Below, piece by piece: positions 24,993 through 33,538 of a stretch of DNA of 41,304 nt. The stretch covers positions 1-41,304 of the forward strand of contig NZ_JANAVJ010000043.1 of NCBI RefSeq assembly GCF_024213375.1, written 5' to 3'. Both the position numbers and the translations under genes were made by a program. The notes under the pieces were generated by a model, which saw only the letters and a program-made list of their open reading frames with translations, was not told where the DNA came from and searched no databases. The first letter of the stretch is position 1. The number at the start of each line of letters is the position of its first letter. The DNA comes from Paenibacillus sp. MZ04-78.2. Lineage in GTDB: Bacteria > Bacillota > Bacilli > Paenibacillales > NBRC-103111.

Positions 24993-26801
24993 TCAGTAGA
25001 CATCTCGCTGATAACGTTTATCCTGTTGCAATCGTGCCAAATACTCTGCAGCGGCCTCTGAGCTAAGTCCGCCCTCCCGCTCAATAATGGAAGCGAGAGC
25101 GGCATGAACGTCATGCGCCATGTGCTTTTCGTCTCCGCACACGTAGACGCTGGCCCCTTCCTGCAGCCACTGATACAATTCCTTGCCATGTTCAAGAATG
25201 CGGTGCTGCACATAAACCTTCTCATCCGTATCGCGGGAGAACGCGACATCCATACGGGTCAGCACGCCGTCTTTCAGCCAACGCTGCCACTCGACCTGGT
25301 AAAGGAAATCCGTGGAGAAATGGCGGTCGCCGAAAAACAGCCACGTCTTGCCCTGCGCCCCGGTTTCCTCTCGTTCGCCCAAGAAGGCCCGGAACGGAGC
25401 AGCGCCTGTGCCGGGTCCGATCATGATGACCGGCGTATCCGGATTTTGCGGAAGCTTGAAGTTCGGATTGTGCTGGATAAATACCGGCAGCGAATCGCCC
25501 AGTTCCAAATGCTCGGCGATATAAGTCGAGCAAACCCCGTATCGCTCTCGTCCATGTGCTTCGTAGTGTACCTTTCGGACCGTGAGATGCACCTCGTCCG
25601 GGTACGCCTTCGGACTGCTGGATATGGAATAAAGACGCGGCGGCAGCTTGCGAAGAATCGATACGAATGATTTGCCCGATACTCCCTTTAGCTGGTAATC
25701 CTGCACCAAATCCAACACATCCCGGTTTTTGATATACGTTCGAAGCTCCTGCTCACGTCCCGGCGCAAGCAGCTCCTGCAGGCCGCTATCCGGGAAGAGA
25801 TTGGCCGCTTGCTCCAACAGCGGCTTGGTCAGAACCGTAATTTCATAGTGGCTGGTCAACGCTTCAAGCAGCGGGCGTTCGTTGCCGTTTTTATCGACCG
25901 GAACGAGCTCCTCCCGGTTCCAATCCAGCGCCTGAATCAGTTCATCGACAAGTCTGGGATGATTGTTCGGATACACGCCCAAGCTGTCGCCCGGCTCATA
26001 CTGGAGATTGGACCCTTCCAGCGAAATCTCCAGGTGACGGGTTTCCCGGTCCGATCCGCGGCCGTTCAGATTCAAATTTTCAAGCACTGCGGCTTGAAAC
26101 GGGCTAGACCTTGAATATTCCGTCTGCTGCGTCTCGCTGCGGACGGTTGCACCGCTGCCACTTGCCAAGGACGAGGCCGCCGGGGCCTCGTTCAGAGAGG
26201 CCACGACACGATCTATCCATTCCGCCGCGGAATCCTCAAAATCCACATCGCAGTCGACGCGTGCGGTAAGCCTTTTGCCTCCGAGCTCCTCAAGACGCTT
26301 GTCGAAGTCCTTGCCCGTCTGGCAGAAAAATTCATACGAAGTATCCCCCAAACCCAGTACGGAAAACCGCAAGCCTTCCAATTGCGGCGCTCTCTTGCTG
26401 TGCAGAAATTCATAGAAAGACAGCGCGTTATCCGGCGGTTCGCCTTCCCCGTGCGTACTCACCAGAATGAGCAGATTTTCAACCTTCTTAAGCGTATTTG
26501 GCTTGAAGTCGCTCATGGAGGAAAGTGTTGGCTGGAGGCCCTGCTCCTTCAGCTTTTCGCTCAGCTTCTTGGCCAGCTTCTGGCTGTTGCCGGTCTGGGA
26601 CCCGAACAGCACCGTAACCTCCTTCGAGAGGACCGGTTGGTTCACGGCCGGAGCAGCCGCCGAAGCTTCGGTTTTGTGCAGAGCCGTCAAATAACCGCTC
26701 AGCCAAATCTTCTGCACCTCCGTCAGCGTAGGCAGCAAGCGATTGAGAAGCTCCACCTGCTCTTGGTCAAAAGGACTGTTCATCACCTGTAATATCAACA
26801 A
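24993..26801 (-). CDS. cysJ: Assimilatory sulfite reductase (NADPH), flavoprotein subunit
   Basis: A 602-residue diflavin reductase that carries electrons from NADPH via FAD and FMN to CysI. An N-terminal flavodoxin domain (about 60-210, VLFGSQTGNSQKLA and STHGEGEPPDN) is followed by the FAD-binding region (RLYSISSSP, GVCSTYI) and the NADPH domain (MIGPGTGAAPFRAFLGERE, YVCGDEKHMA), ending in the family-typical aromatic Tyr. The N-terminus LQVMNSPFDQEQ closely matches what I recall of Bacillus subtilis CysJ, so the start is placed upstream of that Met. TTG 26801 or the next TTG at 26798 follows GAGGTG. It is divergent from a GntR gene. In Bacillus this operon is activated by the LysR protein CysL; no such gene is adjacent. 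Confidence 0.97.
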   Translation of the reverse strand: MLILQVMNSPFDQEQVELLNRLLPTLTEVQKIWLSGYLTALHKTEASAAAPAVNQPVLSKEVTVLFGSQTGNSQKLAKKLSEKLKEQGLQPTLSSMSDFKPNTLKKVENLLILVSTHGEGEPPDNALSFYEFLHSKRAPQLEGLRFSVLGLGDTSYEFFCQTGKDFDKRLEELGGKRLTARVDCDVDFEDSAAEWIDRVVASLNEAPAASSLASGSGATVRSETQQTEYSRSSPFQAAVLENLNLNGRGSDRETRHLEISLEGSNLQYEPGDSLGVYPNNHPRLVDELIQALDWNREELVPVDKNGNERPLLEALTSHYEITVLTKPLLEQAANLFPDSGLQELLAPGREQELRTYIKNRDVLDLVQDYQLKGVSGKSFVSILRKLPPRLYSISSSPKAYPDEVHLTVRKVHYEAHGRERYGVCSTYIAEHLELGDSLPVFIQHNPNFKLPQNPDTPVIMIGPGTGAAPFRAFLGEREETGAQGKTWLFFGDRHFSTDFLYQVEWQRWLKDGVLTRMDVAFSRDTDEKVYVQHRILEHGKELYQWLQEGASVYVCGDEKHMAHDVHAALASIIEREGGLSSEAAAEYLARLQQDKRYQRDVY

Positions 26802-26839
26802 TATGCACCTCGCATAGGATGAAAATAATTCCTAGTATT

Positions 26840-26869
26840 CTTATATAATTAATTTATTCATACCTTCAA
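26840..26869 (-). promoter_or_regulatory. Candidate cysJI promoter
   Basis: On the minus strand, TTGAAG (26864-26869) lies 16-18 bases from overlapping TATATA/TATAAG hexamers (26840-26847), in AT-rich DNA about 40 bases before cysJ. A weak -35 would fit activator dependence. Confidence 0.35.
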
Positions 26870-26966
26870 GCTATCACAGCCGGGTAAACGGATCAATTAA
26901 AAGGATTTTATAGCTTTTATTAGTTTTGCTGATAAATCGCCGACCTTACCGGATCACAAATAATTA

Positions 26967-26995
26967 TTGCCCAAAAATTCAATATCCGATATATT
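26967..26995 (+). promoter_or_regulatory. Promoter of the GntR gene, predicting a leaderless mRNA, with overlapping dyad
   Basis: -35 TTGCCC (26967-26972), a 17-base spacer and -10 TATATT (26990-26995). The A of the start codon is the seventh base after the -10, where transcription should begin, and no ribosome binding site is present. The 11-bp dyad ATATC-C-GATAT (26982-26992) overlaps the -10 and is a candidate auto-operator. Confidence 0.5.
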
Positions 26996-27001
26996 GGTTT
27001 T

Positions 27002-27667
27002 ATGAAAAAAGATCAGATTAAACCCATTCAACGACTGTCGTTAAGAGATGAAGTGTATCAAACTTTGAAAAAGTGGATTATCACCTTGGAATTGCATCCA
27101 GAGGAACGCTTGAGCGACAAAGAACTGGCGGAAAAATTCGGCATTAGCCGCACGCCTGTTAGGGAAGCGCTCAAAAGGCTCGAAGATGAAGGCCTGGTCG
27201 CATCCCTCCCGGGATCGTCCACTTACGTAGCACCATTAAATGTAACGGAGGCGAAGCACGCGTTTACGGTAGTCGCCGTCTTGCACGCTTTAGCGGCAAG
27301 GCTCGCATGTCCTGTTTTAACGGAAACGGATCTTCAAACGTTGGAAGCGAGCAATAACGCTTTACAGCTTGCGATTGAACAAGGCGATGTGATTCAGGCC
27401 ATCGAGGCGGATACGCATTTTCACAAGGTGTTCTTGGACGTGGCGGGGAATCCTGAGATCGTGCTGGCGTTAGAGCGCAGCATCCCCAAAATTCGACGAT
27501 TGGAGATTTCCCAATTTAATACCTTGAAAGGGTTACATTCCGTGGAGCAGCACAATCACATGATTGCCGCTTGCCGAAATGGGGAGCATGAGAAGGTTGT
27601 CCGGCTTGTCGAAGAAAACTGGCTAAGTCTCGGCGAACTGCTAACCCAATCCCCGGAGCCGAGGTGA
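27002..27667 (+). CDS. GntR family regulator (FadR/FCD subfamily)
   Basis: A 221-residue repressor-type protein. The winged helix (about 12-75) has the family signature LSDKELAEKFGISRTPVREALKRLEDEGLV. The C-terminal helical FCD domain (about 85-210) contains D/H residues (EADTHFHKVFLDVAGN and HNHMIAACRNG) that normally bind a metal and a small carboxylate ligand. The ATG at 27002 has no Shine-Dalgarno sequence and sits at the predicted transcription start. The stop codon overlaps the ribosome binding site of the transporter gene behind it, so the two are translationally coupled. It probably autoregulates this operon; control of divergent cysJI is possible. Confidence 0.93.
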   Translation: MKKDQIKPIQRLSLRDEVYQTLKKWIITLELHPEERLSDKELAEKFGISRTPVREALKRLEDEGLVASLPGSSTYVAPLNVTEAKHAFTVVAVLHALAARLACPVLTETDLQTLEASNNALQLAIEQGDVIQAIEADTHFHKVFLDVAGNPEIVLALERSIPKIRRLEISQFNTLKGLHSVEQHNHMIAACRNGEHEKVVRLVEENWLSLGELLTQSPEPR

Positions 27668-27673
27668 GTTTAG

Positions 27674-28657
27674 TTGAAGCCCATTTGGATCGGGGTATGT
27701 TCGGCCTTCTTTTTTGCTTCTACTTTTGTTCTCAATGCCTCAATGGAGCTGTCCGGCGGAAGTTGGATTTGGAGCGCTTCGCTGCGGTACCTCTTCATGG
27801 TTCCACTGCTCTTGGGCGTGGTACTGGCTAGAAAAAACCTGCGTCCGCTGTTAACGGAAATGAGGAAACAACCTGGAACGTGGTTATTGTGGGGTACTGT
27901 GGGATTCGGGTTATTCTATGCTCCCTTATGCTTTGCAGCCGCTTATTCCCCCGGTTGGCTAATCGCCGGCACATGGCAAATGACGATTATCTCGGGCACT
28001 TTGCTTGCGCCGTTATTTTGGGAGACGGTACACACCGACAAGGGCCCCCTGCGAACCAGAGGGAAAATTCCCGTTAAAGGTCTGATCATGTCGCTCCTCA
28101 TCCTGCTAGGGATCATTCTCATGCAGATGGAACATGCCAAGCGCCTTTCCTTGGAAAGCCTGCTGCTCGGAGTGATCCCTGTGCTAATCGCGTCGTTTGC
28201 CTATCCTTTGGGTAATCGGAAAATGATGGAGCTCTGCGAAGGGCGCTTGGATACTTTTCAGAGGGTGTTGGGCATGACGATTGCAAGTCTGCCTTTCTGG
28301 CTAGTCCTTTCCTTGTATGGCTTGTCTACTGTAGGATTGCCGAGTAAGGAGCAGAGCTTTCAAGCTTTGCTGGTTGCCCTGTTTTCCGGCGTCGTGGCCA
28401 CAGTCCTCTTCTTCAAAGCAACGGATATGGTGCGGGGAAATATGCGGAAGCTAGCTTCGGTTGAAGCCACGCAGTCGATGGAGGTTCTTTTCGCCTTAGC
28501 TGGGGAGCTGTTGTTTTTGTCGATCCCCCTGCCCTCGCCTTTATCTTGGTGCGGGATGATTGTCGTTGTTCTTGGCATGATTCTGCATAGTTACGTGGCG
28601 AATAAGCAAGAGGAGAGGCAGTTGAAACCGTCAGCCGCGCTGAGTGATAGAGTATAA
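27674..28657 (+). CDS. EmrE-like multidrug/metabolite transporter (DMT superfamily)
   Basis: A 327-residue integral membrane protein with about ten hydrophobic helices, of the 'multidrug resistance efflux transporter' family (EmrE/DMT superfamily). The opening WIGVCSAFFFASTFVLNASMELSGGSW and the central SFAYPLGNRKMME region are typical. The start is TTG 27674, with GAGGTGAG overlapping the upstream stop codon, six bases after gntR. The linkage suggests the substrate is the ligand sensed by the GntR protein, but neither is known. The gene ends in a strong bidirectional terminator. Confidence 0.88.
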   Translation: MKPIWIGVCSAFFFASTFVLNASMELSGGSWIWSASLRYLFMVPLLLGVVLARKNLRPLLTEMRKQPGTWLLWGTVGFGLFYAPLCFAAAYSPGWLIAGTWQMTIISGTLLAPLFWETVHTDKGPLRTRGKIPVKGLIMSLLILLGIILMQMEHAKRLSLESLLLGVIPVLIASFAYPLGNRKMMELCEGRLDTFQRVLGMTIASLPFWLVLSLYGLSTVGLPSKEQSFQALLVALFSGVVATVLFFKATDMVRGNMRKLASVEATQSMEVLFALAGELLFLSIPLPSPLSWCGMIVVVLGMILHSYVANKQEERQLKPSAALSDRV

Positions 28658-28705
28658 AAATATCGCCGTCCAACGCCGACAGAGCGAGTGAACGGCGATA
28701 TTTTT
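28656..28705. terminator. Bidirectional terminator
   Basis: AAAAATATCGCCGT (28656-28669) and ACGGCGATATTTTT (28692-28705) are perfect 14-base inverted repeats, giving a U-run on either strand. It stops the transporter transcript and the convergent SRPBCC operon. Confidence 0.92.
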
Positions 28706-28721
28706 AATTCATCCCGCATGG

Positions 28722-29162
28722 CTAGGAGGTCATTTCTTCCAGCACCCTGCCTAACCGGTCGAGGTTCTGTTCATTAGCTTCAGTACAGAATGCCTTGACT
28801 CGTTCGAATTCCTCGGTTAGCTTGAAAAGCTGACGGAAAATAACTTTGGTGCGGCCTTCCAGGTTCTCGAAAGTAGCCGTTACCCGAAATTCGTGACCGG
28901 ATAGATGATCAAGCACGATCCGCTCAAGCGGTACGATCTCAACAAAGACGTTATGGTTCGGGTAATCCGTGCCGTCCGGTCCATGCATGATGAATCGCCA
29001 CGTGCCGCCTGGCCTTATATCGCACTCATGAAATGTATTCGTGAAGCCATGCGGCCCCCACCAACGAGCGAGCAAATCGGGGGTTGTCCAAGCCCGAAAT
29101 ACAAGCTCCTGCGGTACATCGAAGTCGCGTGTGGAAACAATTTCATTTTTACCCATGGTCAT
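28722..29162 (-). CDS. SRPBCC (AHSA1-type) protein, second copy
   Basis: A 146-residue START-like helix-grip protein of the AHSA1/CalC group, which binds hydrophobic ligands. Characteristic segments are TRDFDVPQELVFRAWTTPDLLARWWGP and GGTWRFIMHGPDG. The start is ATG 29162, seven bases after GAGGGG. It lies inside the end of the preceding gene (14-base overlap), implying translational coupling. It is the last gene of the MerR operon. The ligand is unknown; similar pairs in Bacilli accompany DNA-binding regulators. Confidence 0.9.
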   Translation of the reverse strand: MTMGKNEIVSTRDFDVPQELVFRAWTTPDLLARWWGPHGFTNTFHECDIRPGGTWRFIMHGPDGTDYPNHNVFVEIVPLERIVLDHLSGHEFRVTATFENLEGRTKVIFRQLFKLTEEFERVKAFCTEANEQNLDRLGRVLEEMTS

Positions 29163-29607
29163 GACCATTCCCCTCTTCAAAGACCTTGCCGAGCGCGTCC
29201 AGCATGAGAGTGGTGCCGTGCTCCCGTATTTCCGGTGTATCGTGTCCGTCAAAGTATGCCCCTTGCTCCGTAAAAATGAGTTTCGTGCCGCCCTCCAGCT
29301 TGATCAGCTCGACCGTTGTATTCGAGACGGAGACGCGTGTGCTGCCGGAATCCAGGGTGTACGTATAGACAATGCGCTGCTCCGGAACAATTTCCTGGTA
29401 ACTGGCGTCGAACGTAAAGACCGGCCCTTCCGGCGGCCCGCCGCTGCTGTACTCGCGCCCGCCAACCCGAAAGTCGAAGATCTCCGGCTTCGAAAACCAC
29501 TTGGCTTTGGCAACCGGGTCGGCCCAGGCTTGGTAAACCCGCTCCGGCGAGGCGGCATAAGTCCGCTCGACAACGAAGGTCGCATGCTTGACAAATCGTT
29601 CATTCAT
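29149..29607 (-). CDS. SRPBCC (AHSA1-type) protein, first copy
   Basis: A 152-residue paralogue of the next gene, with ERTYAASPERVYQAWADPVAKAKWFS, GGREYSSGGPPEGPVFTFDASY and the C-terminal helix LMLDALGKVFEE typical of AHSA1 proteins. ATG 29607 follows AAGGAGGAAAA, an ideal site. It lies 12 bases after the MerR stop codon, so all three genes form one unit. It ends in GNGHDHG, a short His-rich tail. The ligand is unknown. Confidence 0.9.
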   Translation of the reverse strand: MNERFVKHATFVVERTYAASPERVYQAWADPVAKAKWFSKPEIFDFRVGGREYSSGGPPEGPVFTFDASYQEIVPEQRIVYTYTLDSGSTRVSVSNTTVELIKLEGGTKLIFTEQGAYFDGHDTPEIREHGTTLMLDALGKVFEEGNGHDHG

Positions 29608-29619
29608 TGATTTTCCTCC

Positions 29620-30111
29620 TTAGGTTTCGGTATTCCTCTTCTCCTCGGCAAGAAAGTCCCCCAACAGATCCAGGTTTCGCTCCCAAATCGTTTGCCGCTC
29701 AATGACCAGCTTCTCAAATGACATTTTCATCGCTTGCAGAAGGCTCGTGAAATCTTCCACCGTTACTTGCGCCTTGCCCTGCATAAGCTTGGATACATGT
29801 TCGAGCTGCTCCAATAATTTCTGCTGCAGCTTGATCTGCTCTTTGATTCGGTTGATCTGCAAGTTGACGATCTCAAGCGGACTGATTTGCCCGCCGGTTA
29901 AAACCGATTTAATCTCCTCAAGAGATAGCCCCAGCTCCTTAAGCGATAAAATCTGGTGCAAACGCGACAGGTCCGATTCATTGTACAACCTGTGGCCGGA
30001 TTCCGTATGTTCCGACGGATAGAACAGCCCAATTTGATCATAAAAACGCAAGGTTCGTACGGTAAGCCCCGTCAGATGGGCGAGGTCTCCGATCTTCCAA
30101 TATGTCTTCAT
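29620..30111 (-). CDS. MerR family transcriptional regulator
   Basis: A 163-residue regulator. The winged helix-turn-helix (WKIGDLAHLTGLTVRTLRFYDQIGL, about 4-70) is followed by a dimerisation coiled coil (about 75-115, INRIKEQIKLQQKLLEQLEHV) and a C-terminal segment without a recognised ligand domain or metal-binding Cys. This places it with drug/stress-responsive members rather than metal sensors. The start is ATG 30111, six bases after GGAG; earlier in-frame GTG/ATG codons are too close to it. The promoter upstream has the 19-base spacer and perfect dyad expected for activation by this protein. Confidence 0.94.
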   Translation of the reverse strand: MKTYWKIGDLAHLTGLTVRTLRFYDQIGLFYPSEHTESGHRLYNESDLSRLHQILSLKELGLSLEEIKSVLTGGQISPLEIVNLQINRIKEQIKLQQKLLEQLEHVSKLMQGKAQVTVEDFTSLLQAMKMSFEKLVIERQTIWERNLDLLGDFLAEEKRNTET

Positions 30112-30154
30112 CATCATCTCCACTCTTTGGCGCTAGCTTTATACCGGTAGCTTC

Positions 30155-30185
30155 ATTATAAAACCTTACGTTACGTAAGGTGCAA
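30155..30185 (-). promoter_or_regulatory. MerR-type promoter with 19-bp spacer and perfect operator dyad
   Basis: On the minus strand: -35 TTGCAC (30180-30185), 19-base spacer, -10 TATAAT (30155-30160). The spacer is filled by the perfect 9-1-9 palindrome ACCTTACGTTACGTAAGGT (plus strand, 30163-30181). Overlong spacers bridged by a dyad are the hallmark of MerR-activated promoters. Confidence 0.9.
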
Positions 30186-30377
30186 GCATAATTGTTCCGT
30201 TCTATCGTGGAATTTTTTTGTAGTTCATCGACGAAAAATGCGAAAGTAGCCTGCCGCGGCGCGGCCTTACTAAAGGTCGGTCGCATGTCCTTGCAAAATG
30301 GTTTGTTCGTTATTTAGAAAATGTTCAGAACAACATGGTACGCTTATACAAAATTAGAAAGGACAGTGAGCTTACAC

Positions 30378-30542
30378 GTGAAGACTTACTTCGAAGAGAT
30401 GCGCAAACTTAGCCACGACGACGAAATGAGATACAAGCTTCTGATCCAGGGAGTCAAGCGGGTATTGGAAGATCGCAAGCGGGGACGTAATAAACTCATG
30501 GAAGTTTTTAAAAGGACATGCAGGCCGCGAAATGGTCATTAG
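30378..30542 (+). CDS. Possible small ORF of unknown function (54 aa)
   Basis: A GTG-started reading frame (MKTYFEEMRKLSHDDEMRYK...) with a soluble, charged, helical composition. The ribosome binding site is poor (AAAGGA about 14 bases away). The frame stays open upstream to ATG 30321. I do not recognise the product. The whole stretch from 30186 to 31008 has several short overlapping frames on both strands and no gene I can name; it is probably decayed DNA next to the insertion element. Confidence 0.22.
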   Translation: MKTYFEEMRKLSHDDEMRYKLLIQGVKRVLEDRKRGRNKLMEVFKRTCRPRNGH

Positions 30543-31008
30543 CAGAACCAAAATGAATGCGGCGAAACCATGCAAGATTGAAGTTACAGTTCAGCAGCTT
30601 GAGGCGGAGGGGGCGGGCCTGATAGGCTGGATGCCGGAGCGAACAAGGCCATTTAGGCCACTTCGCCCATCGCAGAAACATCGGGCCCGCCAGAGGCTCC
30701 GGGTCAAGCCGCGGCACCATCATCAGGCATACACTTATCGCGCTCGCTCCCATAAAATTTCCGGGCCTCTATCGCAAAAGCCTGTACCCTGTTCGTTCGA
30801 TAGGTCTGGTACCGCGCAATAAAGAATACAGTCTGTTCTCTCAACTAAAATAGTCATGTGACTTTCCATAGGCATATGACGAATCCCCGTTTTTGAAGGA
30901 TTCATTCCCCTTTCTGATATGATCGATCATCTATTATGTTATGAAATCGTTTCGCACCCTTTCGACAAGAGCCATTCTATAACGGCAAACGCCTGTTGTG
31001 CATCCTTT

Positions 31009-31614
31009 TCATAGCCGCAGCTTCCGGATGAACGTGAAGTTCCACGTTTTGTCCGAGGTGTTCCCGTTCTCCACATTCGCGAGTATGGGGATGCGCTCCG
31101 GCGAAACAGCTAGCCCAAGCATAATCTGCTTGAGGTCAGGCCGATAGTCTTTGCTATGTCCACGTACGATCTGAAGATCGGCCTCCCCTTCGTAAGCACC
31201 GTGCAAACTTACCGATGTCGTGTCGTTATGCAGTGTACCGATCGGCAGGCCAAGCTTGCGCATGGCACGAATGGCGAGCGTGGAGTATACCTTCCACGGC
31301 GTGGCCTCATGCAGCTTGTCGAGTGCGCGAGCGAGCGCGTCATCATTCAAATCATCAGCGGTTACACCGTCACCGAACAACAGCTCAACGTCTTGATCAC
31401 GGTAAAATCGCTTAACATGGCAGAGGGGATCTTTGCCGCTAAGTACATTGATGACAAGGGCTTTGATTCGCGCACCGGGCGACAGCTTGCAGCGGCTCGC
31501 ATCCCATGGAAGCAGCTCATTCAAAGTCTGCTCAAACTCGATTTCACGACAAAGTCGATCCACCAACACGGCGGGGCCGGAAGTATACGAATACGTTTTA
31601 AGCGGAGTATTCAC
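31009..31614 (-). pseudogene. Truncated IS1634-type transposase
   Basis: The 201 residues match the N-terminal part (DUF4277-like) of IS1634-family transposases, including DRLCREIEFEQTLNELLPWD, ALARALDKLHEATPWK and HNDTTSVSLHGAY, the latter with the first catalytic Asp region. Full-length members have roughly 500 residues or more, so the catalytic core is mostly missing. The GTG start at 31614 follows GGAGGCG, and an 8-bp hairpin (31625-31632 with 31650-31657) sits just upstream. After the stop, another frame continues as GYEKDAQQAFAVIEW...SKGCETIS, which may belong to the sequence joined by the deletion. No terminal repeats were identified. Confidence 0.8.
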
Positions 31615-31674
31615 GTGATCGCCTCCAGAGAAAAAACTATACTTTTACATTCTCTGGAAGATGGTAGATGTGTT

Positions 31675-32769
31675 TTATTCCCCCAATATTATACTGCATA
31701 TCCTATCAACGTCTTGCTGCGTCAACTCTGGATATAGGGGTAACGTAAGAACCCTCTCAGCAATATATTTTGCCACGGGTGTTTCGTTTGAATTGAATCT
31801 TCCATTATAGCATTCAAAGGTATTTGTTAGTGGGTAAAAATATTTTCGTGCTATTATGTTTTCTTTGGCGAGAGCAGCGTGTATCTGGTCACGGGTTTTC
31901 CCTAATTCTTTCTCGTTGAACACAACAGGGAAATAGGAATAATTTGAAGATACTCCCTTCTGCGATTGCAACAGTGTCAATCCCTTAACCCCAGATAATC
32001 GCTCTCTATAAAGCTCTACAACCCATTTTCTGCTTGCAATATTTTCATTTATACGGCGAATATTACAAATTCCCATCGCAGCAGAGAATTCATTCATCTT
32101 ACCGTTACCACCTGCAAAGACCACACTTTCAGGAGATACGATTCCAAAATTTTTAATTTGGTAAAGTTGAGCTTTATAATTTTCATTTGCAAAAGTCAAA
32201 GCTCCACCCTCAATTGAGTTAAAGACCTTTGTTGCATGGAAACTAAACATAGATATATCACCAAAGTTCCCTATACCTTGACCATTTACAGTAACACCGA
32301 ATGCATGAGCTGCGTCATAAATAACTTTTAAATTATATTTTTTCGAAATTCTGTCAATTTCTTTCACATTGCAAACATTTCCGTACACATGGACTGGCAT
32401 AATAGCAGATGTTTTATCAGTGATTAAAGATTCAATCCTATCGACATCTATTGTATAATCATCGTCTGAAATATCACAAAAAACAGGAGTCAGACCTTTC
32501 CTGGTAATCGCATGAGTTGTTGAAGCAAATGTAAAAGGGGTAGTAATAACTTCCCCTGTTAAATTGAGAACCTCTATCGCCATTTCAAGTGCCACATGAC
32601 CATTATTAAACAGTGAGATAATTGGGACTTCCAAATAAGCTTCAAGTTCCTTTTCAAGCTTATCATGTTTCTCTCCCATGTTGGTAAGCCACTTAGTTTC
32701 CCATATAGACCTTATCTCATCTATATATTCCTCAAATGGAGGTAATGAGGACTTAGTCACATTGATCAT
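31675..32769 (-). CDS. DegT/DnrJ/EryC1/StrS family sugar aminotransferase
   Basis: A 364-residue PLP-dependent enzyme that typically converts nucleotide-linked 4- or 3-keto-6-deoxyhexoses to amino sugars. The PLP lysine is K181 in SFHATKVFNSIEGG. The cofactor-binding TTPFTFASTTHAI, the Asp of VIYDAAHAFG and the C-terminal LPLYPELTQQDVDRI are intact. ATG 32769 has GAGGTG five bases upstream. It is the last gene of the AT-rich glycan operon, next to the transposase remnant. The product is likely a dideoxy-amino sugar such as viosamine (4-amino-4,6-dideoxyglucose). The dehydratase that would supply its substrate is not in the window. Confidence 0.92.
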   Translation of the reverse strand: MINVTKSSLPPFEEYIDEIRSIWETKWLTNMGEKHDKLEKELEAYLEVPIISLFNNGHVALEMAIEVLNLTGEVITTPFTFASTTHAITRKGLTPVFCDISDDDYTIDVDRIESLITDKTSAIMPVHVYGNVCNVKEIDRISKKYNLKVIYDAAHAFGVTVNGQGIGNFGDISMFSFHATKVFNSIEGGALTFANENYKAQLYQIKNFGIVSPESVVFAGGNGKMNEFSAAMGICNIRRINENIASRKWVVELYRERLSGVKGLTLLQSQKGVSSNYSYFPVVFNEKELGKTRDQIHAALAKENIIARKYFYPLTNTFECYNGRFNSNETPVAKYIAERVLTLPLYPELTQQDVDRICSIILGE

Positions 32770-32791
32770 TAGAACACCTCAATTAGTCAAT

Positions 32792-33538
32792 TTACATGCG
32801 GCCTTTTTCACACACAAAAAATATGCTTGCACATAAATCGGGATACTGCTGTCCTAGTTCATAACAACCATCTAAATATTCTTTTGAAATAATGTCTGTG
32901 TTAAGCAACTGATCCCATTGAAAGTTAGCAAGTGCTTTGAAAAATATTCCTGAACGGTGAATAATTTTAAGTCCTGACCGTCTTATATCTCTTTCTAATG
33001 TATCCAACGAGTACGTTATTCTATGTCCATGAGTTGCCTCAGCATCAGTTACGGCACTGTTGTGGCTAATAAGTCCCATTTTGACAGCTATCTGTCTTGA
33101 TGGAGCATTCGCGTTAGGACAAACTATAAAAAAGCGTCCTTCGTCTGACAACCACTCCGTATTCACTTTTTTGAGTAGTGAAACAGGATCATCAATATGC
33201 TCAAGCACATGAGTTAAAACGATATTGTCGTATTTTGTAGGTAGTATTGCCACTTCAAATAATGAATTAATATAACTAACCTTTTCTCCTAATTGTTTTT
33301 GTGCCACATTAATAGCTTCATCAGATGCTTCTAAACAAGTAATATCATCAAAGTAAGACAATAATCTTTTAGTAAAGTCACCCTTAAAGCTACCCATTTC
33401 AAGACAATTACCTTGCCTGAAAAATGGTTCGAATGATCTTAGCATAAATGGATGCATGACATCAATATCAAAATTGTAAGCATATTTCCGCTCAGGAGTA
33501 TTTTCTAATTCTTTATTGTAATCTCGTTGTTTAGTCAT
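32792..33538 (-). CDS. Class I SAM-dependent methyltransferase
   Basis: A 248-residue methyltransferase. The SAM-binding motif I is CLEMGSFKGDFTKRLL (about 45-60), the acidic ribose-binding residue is in ITCLEAS, and the family motif VLTHVLEHIDDP is present. The type is the ubiquinone/sugar-methyltransferase-like group often found in O-antigen and S-layer glycan loci. ATG 33538 follows GAGGGGG and overlaps the preceding stop by four bases (ATGA). The target is presumably a sugar of the glycan made by this operon. Confidence 0.88.
   Translation of the reverse strand: MTKQRDYNKELENTPERKYAYNFDIDVMHPFMLRSFEPFFRQGNCLEMGSFKGDFTKRLLSYFDDITCLEASDEAINVAQKQLGEKVSYINSLFEVAILPTKYDNIVLTHVLEHIDDPVSLLKKVNTEWLSDEGRFFIVCPNANAPSRQIAVKMGLISHNSAVTDAEATHGHRITYSLDTLERDIRRSGLKIIHRSGIFFKALANFQWDQLLNTDIISKEYLDGCYELGQQYPDLCASIFFVCEKGRM

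Noticed and set aside
30508..30753. Minus-strand frame suggestive of a membrane-protein fragment
   Set aside because: A short hydrophobic stretch only; no family match I can defend and no ribosome binding site.
30532..30822. 96-codon plus-strand frame in the gap before the transposase
   Set aside because: An Arg/Pro/His-rich product with no recognisable domain, and overlapping frames on the other strand are equally long.
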